A stretch of 64,000 nucleotides of DNA from Leadbetterella sp035299025 (GTDB lineage Bacteria > Bacteroidota > Bacteroidia > Cytophagales > Spirosomataceae), in NCBI GenBank assembly GCA_035299025.1, contig DATGXK010000007.1, positions 1,116,001-1,180,000 of the forward strand, in the 5' to 3' direction. The notes under the pieces are model-generated. The model searched no databases and was not told the origin of the DNA. It saw only the letters and a program-made list of their open reading frames with translations. Of the stretch, positions 41,082 through 49,618 are shown piece by piece. Positions within the stretch are counted from its first letter, which is position 1. Each line of letters opens with the position of its first letter. The position numbers and the translations under genes were made by a program.

Positions 41082-42220
41082 GTTTTGACAATTCGCAAAA
41101 AATAGGGATTCTGGGCGGTGGCCAATTAGGCAAAATGCTTATTCAAACCGCTCTGGATCTTGATCTTGATATCAGTGTACTGGATAACGATGGTGAATGC
41201 CCTTGCAGCAAAATCGCTACGAATTTTGTAAAAGGTGACATCTCTAGCTTTCAGGCCGTTTATGACTTCGGCAAAGACTTGGATATTATTACAATAGAAA
41301 TAGAAAATGTCAATATTGAAGCCCTAAAAAAACTACAATCTGAAGGTAAAAAAGTATTTCCGCAGCCCCATATTGTAGAAAACATTAAAAACAAATGCAC
41401 GCAAAAAACTTTCTTCAAAGAGCATGGCATTCCCACTTCCGAATTTATTTTAGTAGATGGTATTTCTGACATTCTGGAACACAAAAGTTTCTTACCAGCA
41501 GTAAATAAAATAGGAATTGGCGGATACGATGGCAGAGGTGTGCAAACCATCAGGACCGAAAATGACATCCACAAAGGATTTGATGACAAGGGTATTTTAG
41601 AGAAATTTGTTGACTTCGAAAAAGAATTAGCTGTAATAGTGGCCAGAAATTCAGATGGAGAAATCACTACTTTTCCGGTAGTAGAAATGGTATTTCATCC
41701 GGTGGCCAACCTTGTTGAGTATTTGTTCTCACCAGCCGCAATTTCTATCGAAACTTCTGAAAAAGCGAATAAAATTGCCATTCAGACAGCCGAAGCCTAC
41801 GGTTTAGTAGGGCTTCTTGCCGTAGAGATGTTTTTGACCAAAGACAGTGAAATATTGGTAAATGAGGTAGCCCCAAGACCTCACAACAGTGGTCACCATA
41901 CTCAGAAGGCAAATTTGGTTTCACAGTATGACCAGCATTGGAGAGCAATACTCAATTTACCGCTCGGCGATACAAAAGCCATTTCTATGGCGGCCATGGT
42001 CAATATACTGGGTGAAGAAAATCACGATGGCAATGCCGAGGTTTTAGGCTTAGACAAAATCTTGGGGCAAGAGAACACCTTTCCATTTTTTTACGGCAAA
42101 AAGAAAACCAAGCCTTTCAGAAAAATGGGGCATGTGAGTATTTTAGCTGATGATTTTGAAAAATTAAAAGAAAAGGTCAATTTTGTGCAGAGAAACTTAA
42201 AAGTAGTTTCAAAAAAATAG
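41078..42220 (+). CDS. purK: 5-(carboxyamino)imidazole ribonucleotide synthase
   Basis: PurK uses ATP and bicarbonate to make N5-CAIR from AIR in purine synthesis. The 380-aa ATP-grasp protein shows IGILGGGQLGKMLIQTA at the N terminus, the grasp segment VNKIGIGGYDGRGVQTI, EKFVDFEKELAVIVARN, and NEVAPRPHNSGHHTQKA near the C-terminal metal-binding region. It is directly followed by purE, which acts on its product. Confidence 0.96.
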   Translation: MSFDNSQKIGILGGGQLGKMLIQTALDLDLDISVLDNDGECPCSKIATNFVKGDISSFQAVYDFGKDLDIITIEIENVNIEALKKLQSEGKKVFPQPHIVENIKNKCTQKTFFKEHGIPTSEFILVDGISDILEHKSFLPAVNKIGIGGYDGRGVQTIRTENDIHKGFDDKGILEKFVDFEKELAVIVARNSDGEITTFPVVEMVFHPVANLVEYLFSPAAISIETSEKANKIAIQTAEAYGLVGLLAVEMFLTKDSEILVNEVAPRPHNSGHHTQKANLVSQYDQHWRAILNLPLGDTKAISMAAMVNILGEENHDGNAEVLGLDKILGQENTFPFFYGKKKTKPFRKMGHVSILADDFEKLKEKVNFVQRNLKVVSKK

Positions 42221-42224
42221 ATTT

Positions 42225-42710
42225 ATGGTAGGAATAATAATGGGAAGCATCTCAGACCTTAAAGTGATGCAAGGTGCGGTGGATATTTTGGAGAAATTTC
42301 AAATAAAATACGAAATTGAGATTGTTTCGGCACATCGTACACCACAAAAAATGGTTGCCTATGCTACCGAAGCCGAAGAAAGAGGACTTTCTGTTATAAT
42401 AGCTGGAGCCGGTGGTGCTGCACATTTACCGGGTATGGTTGCATCCTGTTCTGTTTTGCCGGTCATTGGCGTGCCAGTTAAGTCCAGCAATTCAATAGAT
42501 GGCTGGGATTCAGTCCTATCAATTCTACAAATGCCAAACGGTGTACCTGTAGCCACCGTGGCATTGAATGCATCGATGAATGCGGGTCTTCTAGCTATTC
42601 AAATTTTGAGCACGGCCGATACGGAAATCAGACAAAAACTACATAACTATAAAGCAGAACTAAAAGATAAAGTAAACGAAATGAATTTAGAATTAAAAAG
42701 TGCAAAATAA
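42225..42710 (+). CDS. purE: N5-carboxyaminoimidazole ribonucleotide mutase
   Basis: PurE class I converts N5-CAIR to CAIR. The 161-aa protein carries the family signatures GIIMGSISDLKVMQGAVDIL, IVSAHRTPQKM, IIAGAGGAAHLPGMVAS, and PVIGVPVKSSNSIDGWDSVLSILQMP with the catalytic His region. It starts 4 bases after purK, and its stop codon overlaps the start of the LysM gene by one base (TAATG). Confidence 0.97.
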   Translation: MVGIIMGSISDLKVMQGAVDILEKFQIKYEIEIVSAHRTPQKMVAYATEAEERGLSVIIAGAGGAAHLPGMVASCSVLPVIGVPVKSSNSIDGWDSVLSILQMPNGVPVATVALNASMNAGLLAIQILSTADTEIRQKLHNYKAELKDKVNEMNLELKSAK

Positions 42711-43345
42711 TGGAATTTGAAGACAGAAACCCCAAACCCGAAACCCCGAACAGTGGCCTTCCAATGGCCGTATTATTGGTACTTGTTGGTATCATTTGCT
42801 TATTACTATATGCTGGCTGGCACTTAATGTCCGACGATGCATCTAAAGTAACAGATCTTAACCAAGACGCTGTGGTGGTAGAAAAAAACCAAGATTCTGT
42901 GGTAGTTGACACAGATACTACATTGGTTTCTTCGTCAACAGTAACAGCTGAAAAAGAAGAACCAACCATAGCAGAAGCCCCAAAAGCGGAAACTAAAGAA
43001 GCAGCCAAGGAAGAAGTAAAGGCCTTGAACGTTAGTGGCGAAAAACTTTCGCATACCGTAAAGGATGGCGAAACTTTCTATGGAATTGCAAATAAATTCA
43101 ATGTTTCGGCCAATACCCTAAAGAAACTGAATCCTGGAATTGAGCCTAACGGTATCAAAGTCGGAGTTACCAAACTGATTGTTCCTATACAAGGGTATCA
43201 TGTGGTAGGGCCAGGAGATATACTTAAGGTAGTGGCCAAGAAATATGATATAACCGTTGTAGGACTTATGGCGGCCAATGGTAAATCCAAAAATTTTGCT
43301 GAGAGAGGTGAAAAACTAATTATTCCAAAGAAAGTTAAAGAATAA
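42710..43345 (+). CDS. Membrane-anchored LysM-domain protein
   Basis: This 211-aa protein has one membrane helix near residues 18-36 (MAVLLVLVGIICLLLYAGW) and an acidic, Val/Thr-rich linker. It carries two LysM units: LSHTVKDGETFYGIANKFNVSANTLKKLN (cited in part, about residues 117-164) and YHVVGPGDILKVVAKKYDITV (about 165-209). LysM binds N-acetylglucosamine polymers such as peptidoglycan, so a periplasmic cell-wall contact is likely. No hydrolase domain is present. It is the last gene of the purKE unit before a strong terminator. Confidence 0.85.
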   Translation: MEFEDRNPKPETPNSGLPMAVLLVLVGIICLLLYAGWHLMSDDASKVTDLNQDAVVVEKNQDSVVVDTDTTLVSSSTVTAEKEEPTIAEAPKAETKEAAKEEVKALNVSGEKLSHTVKDGETFYGIANKFNVSANTLKKLNPGIEPNGIKVGVTKLIVPIQGYHVVGPGDILKVVAKKYDITVVGLMAANGKSKNFAERGEKLIIPKKVKE

Positions 43346-43363
43346 ATTAAAATATAACATACC

Positions 43364-43399
43364 GAAAAGGCCTGATAACGTAATATTATCAGGCCTTTT
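43364..43399. terminator. Bidirectional terminator after the LysM gene
   Basis: A 14-bp perfect stem (43364-43377 with 43385-43398) with a 7-base loop has flanking A and T runs. It separates the plus-strand purKE unit from the minus-strand lspA unit. Confidence 0.93.
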
Positions 43400-43423
43400 T
43401 CTTTCAATATCATCCAATATAAA

Positions 43424-43681
43424 TCAGCCCTTTTCTAAGAATGTAAAAATTGTCAAAATCAAAATAGCTAAGCTCAATACGATATTCCATATTCTTTTGG
43501 ATTGCTCTGCTTTGAAATTCATCACCAAAAACATTCCAACTAAAGCCAAAGCTAAAAATATCAATTTAAACGTTTTATAGAAACTCACCGGAACCTGATA
43601 TGACATAAAAAGTGCTGTCAAAATTGATAGTGCCACTCCCAATTTTAGAAATTTCAAAGTATTTTTTCCAAGAATATTCAT
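43424..43681 (-). CDS. Small integral membrane protein
   Basis: This 85-aa protein is almost entirely hydrophobic, with helices near residues 12-28, 37-54 and 62-80 separated by short basic or polar turns (KAEQSKR). No motif gives a function. Its ATG overlaps the lspA stop (ATGA), so it is translationally coupled as the last gene of the proline dehydrogenase-lspA unit. Confidence 0.7.
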   Translation of the reverse strand: MNILGKNTLKFLKLGVALSILTALFMSYQVPVSFYKTFKLIFLALALVGMFLVMNFKAEQSKRIWNIVLSLAILILTIFTFLEKG

Positions 43682-44358
43682 TTGTCTTCTGTATTATTAG
43701 TGTTTTTTTCGTTTTCTATATTTTGTTCAACTTCTGGTTCCTCCTCTGTCATGTGCTTCACAAAATCGTCGTCTAGAGGTTTCATTTCCAAAAACCTCTT
43801 TTGAAATATCAAAATAGCCGCCACACCACAGAAAATACATGCGTCTGCAAAGTTGAATATAGGCGTTAAATGATAATTACCTCCAACTATAGGCACCCAG
43901 TTAGGCCATACACCATCCAGAAAATTGAAATAGAACATATCTATAACTTGACCATGAAACCATGGCGTAGAGGCACCACTTATAGCGTTTCCTGGCAATA
44001 GAACACCATAAAAAATACTATCTATCAAATTACCAATAGCACCTGCCAAAATAGCTCCAATGGCCCAAAGAAGTCCATTATCAGGTGTTTTCTGAGCTTG
44101 ATGATTGAGATACCAGCCAATTGCCACCATAGCAATGAGCCTAAATGTCGTCAAAATAAGTTTTCCATAATCACCTCCAAGTTCTATTCCAAAGGCCATT
44201 CCGGGGTTTGTGACATAGTGGAGCTTCAGAAACTCAGGTACGATATCAATATTGCCAAAGTGCTGCGGAACCACCACATAGTGCATCCAAAGCTTAAGAA
44301 TCTGGTCAATAATTATTAATAAGACTGTGAATAGGAAATATTTATAAGACAACTTCAT
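43678..44358 (-). CDS. lspA: Lipoprotein signal peptidase (signal peptidase II)
   Basis: LspA cleaves the signal peptide of prolipoproteins after diacylglyceryl modification. The 226-aa protein has four membrane helices and the paired catalytic Asp regions AGAIGNLIDSIFYG and FNFADACIF. It also has VTNPGMAFGIELGG near the N terminus. It is longer than the usual 160-170 aa because of a loop before the second Asp and an acidic C-terminal tail (about residues 195-226), a common form in Bacteroidota. Its start overlaps the proline dehydrogenase stop (ATGA). Confidence 0.95.
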   Translation of the reverse strand: MKLSYKYFLFTVLLIIIDQILKLWMHYVVVPQHFGNIDIVPEFLKLHYVTNPGMAFGIELGGDYGKLILTTFRLIAMVAIGWYLNHQAQKTPDNGLLWAIGAILAGAIGNLIDSIFYGVLLPGNAISGASTPWFHGQVIDMFYFNFLDGVWPNWVPIVGGNYHLTPIFNFADACIFCGVAAILIFQKRFLEMKPLDDDFVKHMTEEEPEVEQNIENEKNTNNTEDK

Positions 44359-45545
44359 ATTTTTTCTTTACTTCTTCTTTTTAGTTCTTTTTTCAACAGC
44401 AGAAACTCTCTGCTACTTTGACCGGCAATTGAGGTATTCTCATCAGCCCGTCTAAACAAATACGGCATTACAGCTTCTACAGGTCCATAAGGTACATATT
44501 TCGCTACATTGTATCCCTTCTTGGCAAGATTATAGGAAATATTGTCACTCATGCCCAAAAGTTGGGCAAAATAAACACGTTGGTCTCCAGAATCCAAACC
44601 TTTTTTATTCAACCAGTCCACACCTAGCTTACAGCTGGTCTCATTGTGGGTACCTGAGCACACGCTGACAGTCTCCAAATTGTCCATACAAGCCTCCAAT
44701 GCAAGATTAAACTGCTCGTCGGTCTTTGCTTTCGTCTCGTTTATTGGATCTTCATAATTCATTTCTTGCGACCTTTTCCGCTCTTTTTCCATGTAGGCTC
44801 CGCGAACTAACTTGGCACCAATTTTAAAACCACCATTTTTGGCCTTCGAAATATGTTGCATTAAAATGCTTAAGCCTTCTTTTCTGTAAAGCTGATAAGT
44901 ATTGAATACATAGGCCGCATCCTCCACATTATAAAATTCCATTTTCTCCAGCACCAATCGGTCTATTATGTCCTGAATCCAAGTTTCCTCTGCGTCTACA
45001 AATAATTTAACTTTCGACTCTGCAGCTTTTTTACAAATATTATCAAATCTAATCCTAAAACTCTGCCATTGTTTTTCCTCTAACTCTGAAAGCGAAGAGT
45101 TTGCCTGAACCTTCGACATTAAATCTCTCGAACCAATGCCTGTCATCTTAAATACAGAAAATGGTATTTCATTTCTGTACTGTTGAGCATACGAAATCGA
45201 CTCTAGTACCTCCGTTTCAGTGGCATCAAAGCTCGCTTCATCGTCCTCGCCTTCAACGGAATAATCCAAAATAGTGCCCACTGAAAATTTATGGAGTGTT
45301 TCAATTGTATTTTTACAATCTTCTATGGTTTCACCACCACAAAAAAGTTCAAAAATAGTGCTTTTTATTATTTTTTTTATGGGTAAACCAATTTTTAGAC
45401 TGTTTTTAATAAAAAAAGTGCCTATCTTTACGAGCCAATTTTGGTTCATTAAAGCAAAAATGACATAGTTTTTTTTCAGTTTGGCGATACTTTGATTTTC
45501 AAACGCAATTTTGGTGTCAGAAAAGTCAATTTGAGAGCGATTCAT
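44355..45545 (-). CDS. Proline dehydrogenase
   Basis: This FAD-dependent enzyme oxidises proline to pyrroline-5-carboxylate. It is a stand-alone PRODH of 396 aa, without the PutA aldehyde dehydrogenase half. Segments include IFELFCGGETIEDC, KLFVDAEETWIQDIIDRLV, GGFKIGAKLVRGAYMEKERKR, and a C-terminal YVPYGPVEAVMPYLFRRADENTS with the substrate-binding Arg pair. I choose the start at 45545 (MNRSQIDFSD). The longer frame from 45620 begins upstream of a perfect minus-strand -7 box at 45574-45581, so those extra 25 residues would not be on the transcript. Confidence 0.93.
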   Translation of the reverse strand: MNRSQIDFSDTKIAFENQSIAKLKKNYVIFALMNQNWLVKIGTFFIKNSLKIGLPIKKIIKSTIFELFCGGETIEDCKNTIETLHKFSVGTILDYSVEGEDDEASFDATETEVLESISYAQQYRNEIPFSVFKMTGIGSRDLMSKVQANSSLSELEEKQWQSFRIRFDNICKKAAESKVKLFVDAEETWIQDIIDRLVLEKMEFYNVEDAAYVFNTYQLYRKEGLSILMQHISKAKNGGFKIGAKLVRGAYMEKERKRSQEMNYEDPINETKAKTDEQFNLALEACMDNLETVSVCSGTHNETSCKLGVDWLNKKGLDSGDQRVYFAQLLGMSDNISYNLAKKGYNVAKYVPYGPVEAVMPYLFRRADENTSIAGQSSREFLLLKKELKRRSKEKI

Positions 45546-45573
45546 GTAAAGTAAATATTTGTCGATGATGCTG

Positions 45574-45594
45574 CAAAGATACCTATTAGGTTTG
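45574..45594. promoter_or_regulatory. Back-to-back -7 elements for proline dehydrogenase and DAHP synthase
   Basis: On the minus strand TATCTTTG (45581-45574, followed by C) faces the proline dehydrogenase gene. On the plus strand TAGGTTTG (45587-45594) faces the DAHP synthase gene. Only 5 bases separate them, so the two RNA polymerase footprints must overlap. Their -33 partners are weak. Confidence 0.5.
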
Positions 45595-45656
45595 AAATAA
45601 TAATGTTTAGGGATATACAATTGGCCTCACAGTCAGTTTTTTTTAATTAATTACAG

Positions 45657-46751
45657 ATGAAAGCAAATTTAGATGTTTTACCTTTAGACAGTTGGGTAAA
45701 CACCGGTGGAAAGCCTCTTATTATAGCCGGGCCTTGTAGTGCAGAGACAGAGGAACAAGTTTTAGAAACAGCTCGTGGAATTGCAAACAATGGTTTTGCT
45801 CATATCTTGCGTGCCGGAGTTTGGAAACCGAGAACAAGACCAGGTAGTTTTGAAGGTAAAGGAGAGGAAGCACTTCCTTGGCTTCAAAAAGCTAAAGCCG
45901 AAACTGGCCTTAAAACTGCTGTTGAAGTTGCCACTCCTCAACACGTGGAATTGGCCCTTAAATACGGCGTAGATGTGCTCTGGATTGGTGCTAGAACTAC
46001 CGTAAACCCTTTCAATGTTCAAGATCTTGCTGATGCTCTTAAAGGTGTAGACGTTCCGGTTTTGATCAAAAACCCTGTTAATCCAGACTTGGCTCTTTGG
46101 CTAGGTGCATTTGAGAGAATTGCAGGAGCAGGAATCAACAAAATGGGTGCAATACACAGAGGTTTTTCAAACGCTCAAGAGACAAAATATAGAAACTCGC
46201 CAATGTGGCAAATAGCGGTAGAATTTAAAACATTCTTCCCACAAATACCAATGATAGGTGACCCAAGCCACATGGCTGGTAAGAGAGCCTATTTGGCAGA
46301 ACTTACGCAAAGGGCTATGGACCTTAACTATGATGGTCTCATTATAGAATCTCACAGAAACCCTGACGAAGCTTGGTCAGATGCCTCGCAGCAGTTGACT
46401 CCAGATGCTTTGGCAGAAATGTTGAAATCTATTGAGTTCAGAAAAGCAACCTACGGAAGCGACTTCCAAAGTGAATTGGACAGACTTAGAGAAAGACTAG
46501 ACAATCTAGACAGAGAACTTCTTGAAGTTTTGGCAAGTAGAATGTCTGTTGTTGAACAACTGGGTGAGTATAAGAGAGATAATAATGTTGCTGTTTTACA
46601 GCTTAATAGATGGAAACAAGTGCATGAATCTAGAGCCGACTGGGCCAAGAGTTTGAATCTTTATCCTGAAGTTGTGGAGGAGTTATTTAAACTGATACAC
46701 ATGGAGTCTATTCGGAAACAAACCGAAGTAATGAATCAACAAAATGCATAA
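45657..46751 (+). CDS. Bifunctional DAHP synthase / chorismate mutase type II
   Basis: Residues 1-260 form a type I-beta-like 3-deoxy-D-arabino-heptulosonate 7-phosphate synthase, the first step of aromatic amino-acid synthesis. It carries PLIIAGPCSAET, VWKPRTRPGSFEG, VLWIGARTTVNPF, and MIGDPSHMAGKR. Residues about 275-355 form an AroQ chorismate mutase (LRERLDNLDRELLEVLASRM, EQLGEYKRDNNVAVLQ). This fusion is typical of Bacteroidota. The mutase part often mediates feedback control, which is family knowledge. It is monocistronic with a UUCG-loop terminator. Confidence 0.95.
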   Translation: MKANLDVLPLDSWVNTGGKPLIIAGPCSAETEEQVLETARGIANNGFAHILRAGVWKPRTRPGSFEGKGEEALPWLQKAKAETGLKTAVEVATPQHVELALKYGVDVLWIGARTTVNPFNVQDLADALKGVDVPVLIKNPVNPDLALWLGAFERIAGAGINKMGAIHRGFSNAQETKYRNSPMWQIAVEFKTFFPQIPMIGDPSHMAGKRAYLAELTQRAMDLNYDGLIIESHRNPDEAWSDASQQLTPDALAEMLKSIEFRKATYGSDFQSELDRLRERLDNLDRELLEVLASRMSVVEQLGEYKRDNNVAVLQLNRWKQVHESRADWAKSLNLYPEVVEELFKLIHMESIRKQTEVMNQQNA

Positions 46752-46757
46752 TAATTA

Positions 46758-46782
46758 AAGCCTTCTTCGGAAGGCTTTTTTA
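46758..46782 (+). terminator. Terminator with TTCG tetraloop after DAHP synthase
   Basis: AAGCCTTC (46758-46765), TTCG loop, GAAGGCTT (46770-46777), then a T run. The stable UUCG tetraloop makes this a strong site. Confidence 0.93.
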
Positions 46783-46821
46783 TTGTAATTTATCGTATAA
46801 TTGCATTTTTAAAACGATTGG

Positions 46822-47460
46822 ATGCACAAAGATTTAGATTTCTACGAGAAGCACTTTAAAGGGGTATTTGAGCACGAATTACTGCTCGAAATGGAAAAAC
46901 ATGGGCGTTACCAAGAAATAGAAGCTGGCCATTACCTCATGAAAGCCGGCGGATACATTAAATCTGTTCCCATTATTTTGGATGGAACCATAAAAATTTT
47001 GAGAGAAGATAATAATGGCAAAGAAATGCTACTCTATCATCTTTCGGGTCTTGATAGTTGTGCCATGTCACTTACCTGTTGCCTATCTTCAAAAATAAGC
47101 GACATTTCGGCATTGGCAGAAGAAAATACCAAATTATTGGTGTTTCCGTTCGAAAAAGTAGAGGAATGGATGTGTAAATTCAATTCATGGAAAATTTTTG
47201 TGTTTCAAACCTACCAAAAACGCTTCGATAGCCTGCTTGAAACCATTGATTGTATAGCTTTTAATAAACTCGACCAGAGACTCCTCTCACTTATTAAGAA
47301 AAAAATAAAGGTAACAGGTGGCACTAAAATTCTATATTGCACACATGAAGAGCTAGCCACCGAGCTGGCCACTTCTCGCGAGGTGGTTTCTAGGCTTTTA
47401 AAACAATTAGAAAAAATAGAAAAACTTAAGCTTTCTCGAAATAAAATAGAGTTACTTTGA
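46822..47460 (+). CDS. Crp/Fnr-family transcriptional regulator
   Basis: This 212-aa protein has an N-terminal cyclic-nucleotide-binding-like beta roll (YLMKAGGYIKSVPIILDGTIKIL, LLYHLSGLDSCAMSL), a connecting helix, and a C-terminal winged helix-turn-helix (HEELATELATSREVVSRLLKQLEK). The cAMP-contacting residues of Crp are not evident, and the cysteine spacing is not that of Fnr, so the signal is unknown. It follows the DAHP synthase terminator by about 40 bases. Only a near match to a -7 box (TATAATTG at about 46795) is present. Confidence 0.88.
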   Translation: MHKDLDFYEKHFKGVFEHELLLEMEKHGRYQEIEAGHYLMKAGGYIKSVPIILDGTIKILREDNNGKEMLLYHLSGLDSCAMSLTCCLSSKISDISALAEENTKLLVFPFEKVEEWMCKFNSWKIFVFQTYQKRFDSLLETIDCIAFNKLDQRLLSLIKKKIKVTGGTKILYCTHEELATELATSREVVSRLLKQLEKIEKLKLSRNKIELL

Positions 47461-47588
47461 GGTTTTCTCTGCTCCAAAATCTCATTTTCAAACTCAGTTA
47501 GAATTCCTAACCTAAACAGTTTTCTAATAATTTTATTAGATGACATTTTTCATTTCAAAGAAATCAAAAATAAGCATGAAAAAATTGC

Positions 47589-47596
47589 TAATTTTG
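47589..47596 (+). promoter_or_regulatory. Promoter -7 element of pdxA
   Basis: TAATTTTG followed by C matches TAnnTTTG and lies 25 bases before the pdxA start codon. The -33 region lacks a clear TTTG. Confidence 0.5.
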
Positions 47597-47621
47597 CATC
47601 AAACATGCTGAAATTTTAGAA

Positions 47622-48701
47622 ATGGACAACGATTTTTTACCGAAAATAGGAATAACAATAGGTGATATAAACGGAATAGGGCCCGAAGTACTTCTCAAAG
47701 CCCTGGCCACACAGAGAGTAAACAAAATTTGCAGTCCCATTATATATGGTTCGGGCAAACACTTGAGCAAATACAAGCAATTTGTGGACCTCAACCAATG
47801 GCAATATGTGACAATCCCAGATGCCAAACAGGCCAATCCGAAAAACTCAAATCTAATCAATTGTGGAAAAGGTGATTTCTTTGAGATTGAGTTCGGAAAA
47901 CTGGACCCGAAAGCAGGTCAGTTGGCATTTGAGTGTTTAAAAAGAGCTACAGAAGACCTGAAAAAGGGTGATATTGACGGGCTTGTTACTGCACCCATTT
48001 CTAAAGAAAACATCCAGAGTGAGGCTTTTAAATTTCCTGGCCATACCGAATATCTGGCAAAGGAGTTCGAAAAAAATCAGGTTTTGATGTTTATGATTTC
48101 AGAAGATATCCGCATTGGAGTTGTAACAGGCCATATTCCGATAGATTTGGTTAAGAAAAAACTAACCAAGGATTTGATTTCGGCTAAACTTAAAATCATG
48201 CTTGAGTCTCTCAAAATTGATTTCGGAATTTCTAAACCTAAAATTGCGATTTTAGGACTAAATCCACATGCCGGAGAAAATGGCCTTTTGGGAGATGAGG
48301 AGATAAATATTATCAATCCGGTTATTGAAGACTTCAAGAAACAAGGAAATTTAATCTTCGGTCCATACCCTACCGACGGCTTTTTTGCTACGGGAAATTT
48401 CAGAAAATATGATGGTATTTTGGCCATGTATCACGACCAAGGCCTAACGCCTTTCAAAATGTTGGCTTTTGACACTGGAGTAAATTTCACAGCTGGAATT
48501 ATGGGTATAAGAACTTCTCCAGACCATGGCACTGGCTTCGATATCGCCGGTAAAAACCTTGCAGATGCCAACTCTATGTTACATGCCATTTATGCTGCAG
48601 TAGATATTGCAAAAAAACGCAGAGAATACGTTGATTTGGAATCCAACGCACTAAAGCACCAGAAAATTGACATAGAAAGCCTCAGAAAGGAAAAAAATTA
48701 A
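47622..48701 (+). CDS. pdxA: 4-hydroxythreonine-4-phosphate dehydrogenase
   Basis: PdxA oxidises 4-phosphohydroxy-L-threonine in the DXP-dependent pathway to pyridoxal phosphate. The 359-aa protein shows IGITIGDINGIGPEVLLKAL, DGLVTAPISKENIQ, FPGHTEYLAKEF with a metal-binding His, AILGLNPHAGENGLLGDEE, GPYPTDGFFATG, and MYHDQGLTPFKML. Length fits the family. Its stop codon overlaps the stop codon of the convergent recombinase gene through a shared TTAA, and no terminator lies between. Confidence 0.96.
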   Translation: MDNDFLPKIGITIGDINGIGPEVLLKALATQRVNKICSPIIYGSGKHLSKYKQFVDLNQWQYVTIPDAKQANPKNSNLINCGKGDFFEIEFGKLDPKAGQLAFECLKRATEDLKKGDIDGLVTAPISKENIQSEAFKFPGHTEYLAKEFEKNQVLMFMISEDIRIGVVTGHIPIDLVKKKLTKDLISAKLKIMLESLKIDFGISKPKIAILGLNPHAGENGLLGDEEINIINPVIEDFKKQGNLIFGPYPTDGFFATGNFRKYDGILAMYHDQGLTPFKMLAFDTGVNFTAGIMGIRTSPDHGTGFDIAGKNLADANSMLHAIYAAVDIAKKRREYVDLESNALKHQKIDIESLRKEKN

Positions 48702-49537
48702 CCCAGAACCTCAATATTCTCAAGTGGGGTTCTGATCGCTTCGGTTTTAATCTTGGCAAATTGATTATAGACTGTAGTAGTTTGAATATTGCTGTGGCCT
48801 AAAATTTTCTGCAGAATGTGTACATCCATACCCATCTCCAGCGAATGCACCGCAAAACTGTGACGTAAAGTATTCAGCGTAGCATGTTTATTCAGACCAG
48901 CATCGTTCATTGCTTTTTGAAAAAACAATTGGATATTTCTCGCTGAATAATACCCCTCCCCTCCAGAGCCAGGAAAAAATACTGTCTTTGGACTGTGCTT
49001 TTGCTTGTACTTCTCTATATGCCAAACCAAATTTGGCGAAAGCCTTAGAATTCTTGTCCGTTTGGCGTTTTCGTTTCTAACTGTAAGTGTAAAATTCTCA
49101 GTATCAACATCTTCTACACCGAGATTAATTATTTCGTTGACTTTCAGGCCATTGTTATACACCAACATCAAAAGAAGTTTGTGTTTGATGTTTTTTACAG
49201 AATTAAAAAGTTGAATCAATTCGGTCTGACTAAGTACATCAATCACCTGTTCTTCTTTTATCTTTCCAGTTGATTTTAAATTCAATTTCTTACTGAAAAT
49301 AACCTCATAAAATAACTTTATGGCTTTTCCAGACTGAATGGCATCATGCTTTGAATTCTTGTTGTTCGAAAGGCCAAGCAAGTAGTTGGATATTAATTCG
49401 TCAGTTATTTTGCTTTGTGGATAATCTCTAAAATGATTATAAAAAACAAAGATGGCGTTTCGATAGGCAGCTATTGTGGCAGAATTATACTTTCCTTTTT
49501 TTAAATGCTCGGTAAATCTTTCAATTAGATGGGTCAC
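48698..49537 (-). CDS. Tyrosine-recombinase-family protein with altered catalytic residues
   Basis: This 279-aa protein has an N-terminal SAM-like core-binding domain (residues about 1-90) and a C-terminal phage-integrase domain. It keeps LRHSFAVHSLEMGMD with Arg-II, ILGHSNIQTTTVYNQ with His-III and the nucleophilic Tyr, and a basic beta-hairpin (RNENAKRTRIL). At the Arg-I position the family motif GLRxSEL reads GLKVNEI (codon AAA at 49142-49144). At His-II the usual HxLRH reads NTLRH (AAT at 48872-48874). Two of the six catalytic positions are therefore substituted. No inverted repeats, excisionase or cargo genes adjoin it. It may be a weakened recombinase or a DNA-binding relative. Confidence 0.8.
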   Translation of the reverse strand: MTHLIERFTEHLKKGKYNSATIAAYRNAIFVFYNHFRDYPQSKITDELISNYLLGLSNNKNSKHDAIQSGKAIKLFYEVIFSKKLNLKSTGKIKEEQVIDVLSQTELIQLFNSVKNIKHKLLLMLVYNNGLKVNEIINLGVEDVDTENFTLTVRNENAKRTRILRLSPNLVWHIEKYKQKHSPKTVFFPGSGGEGYYSARNIQLFFQKAMNDAGLNKHATLNTLRHSFAVHSLEMGMDVHILQKILGHSNIQTTTVYNQFAKIKTEAIRTPLENIEVLG

Positions 49538-49618
49538 AGCTTAAAAGAATATTTATAATGTTTTACTTTTGATTCCAAATTTACATTATTTCTTTGAAAA
49601 ACTTCGCTATTTAGATTT

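Noticed and set aside
45546..45620. N-terminal extension of proline dehydrogenase by 25 residues
   Set aside because: A perfect -7 box at 45574-45581 lies inside it and homologues begin near MNRSQIDFSD.
48698..49537. Integrase as a sign of a genomic island
   Set aside because: Neighbouring genes are housekeeping, no direct repeats or tRNA target lie beside it, and the base composition looks like the rest of the window.
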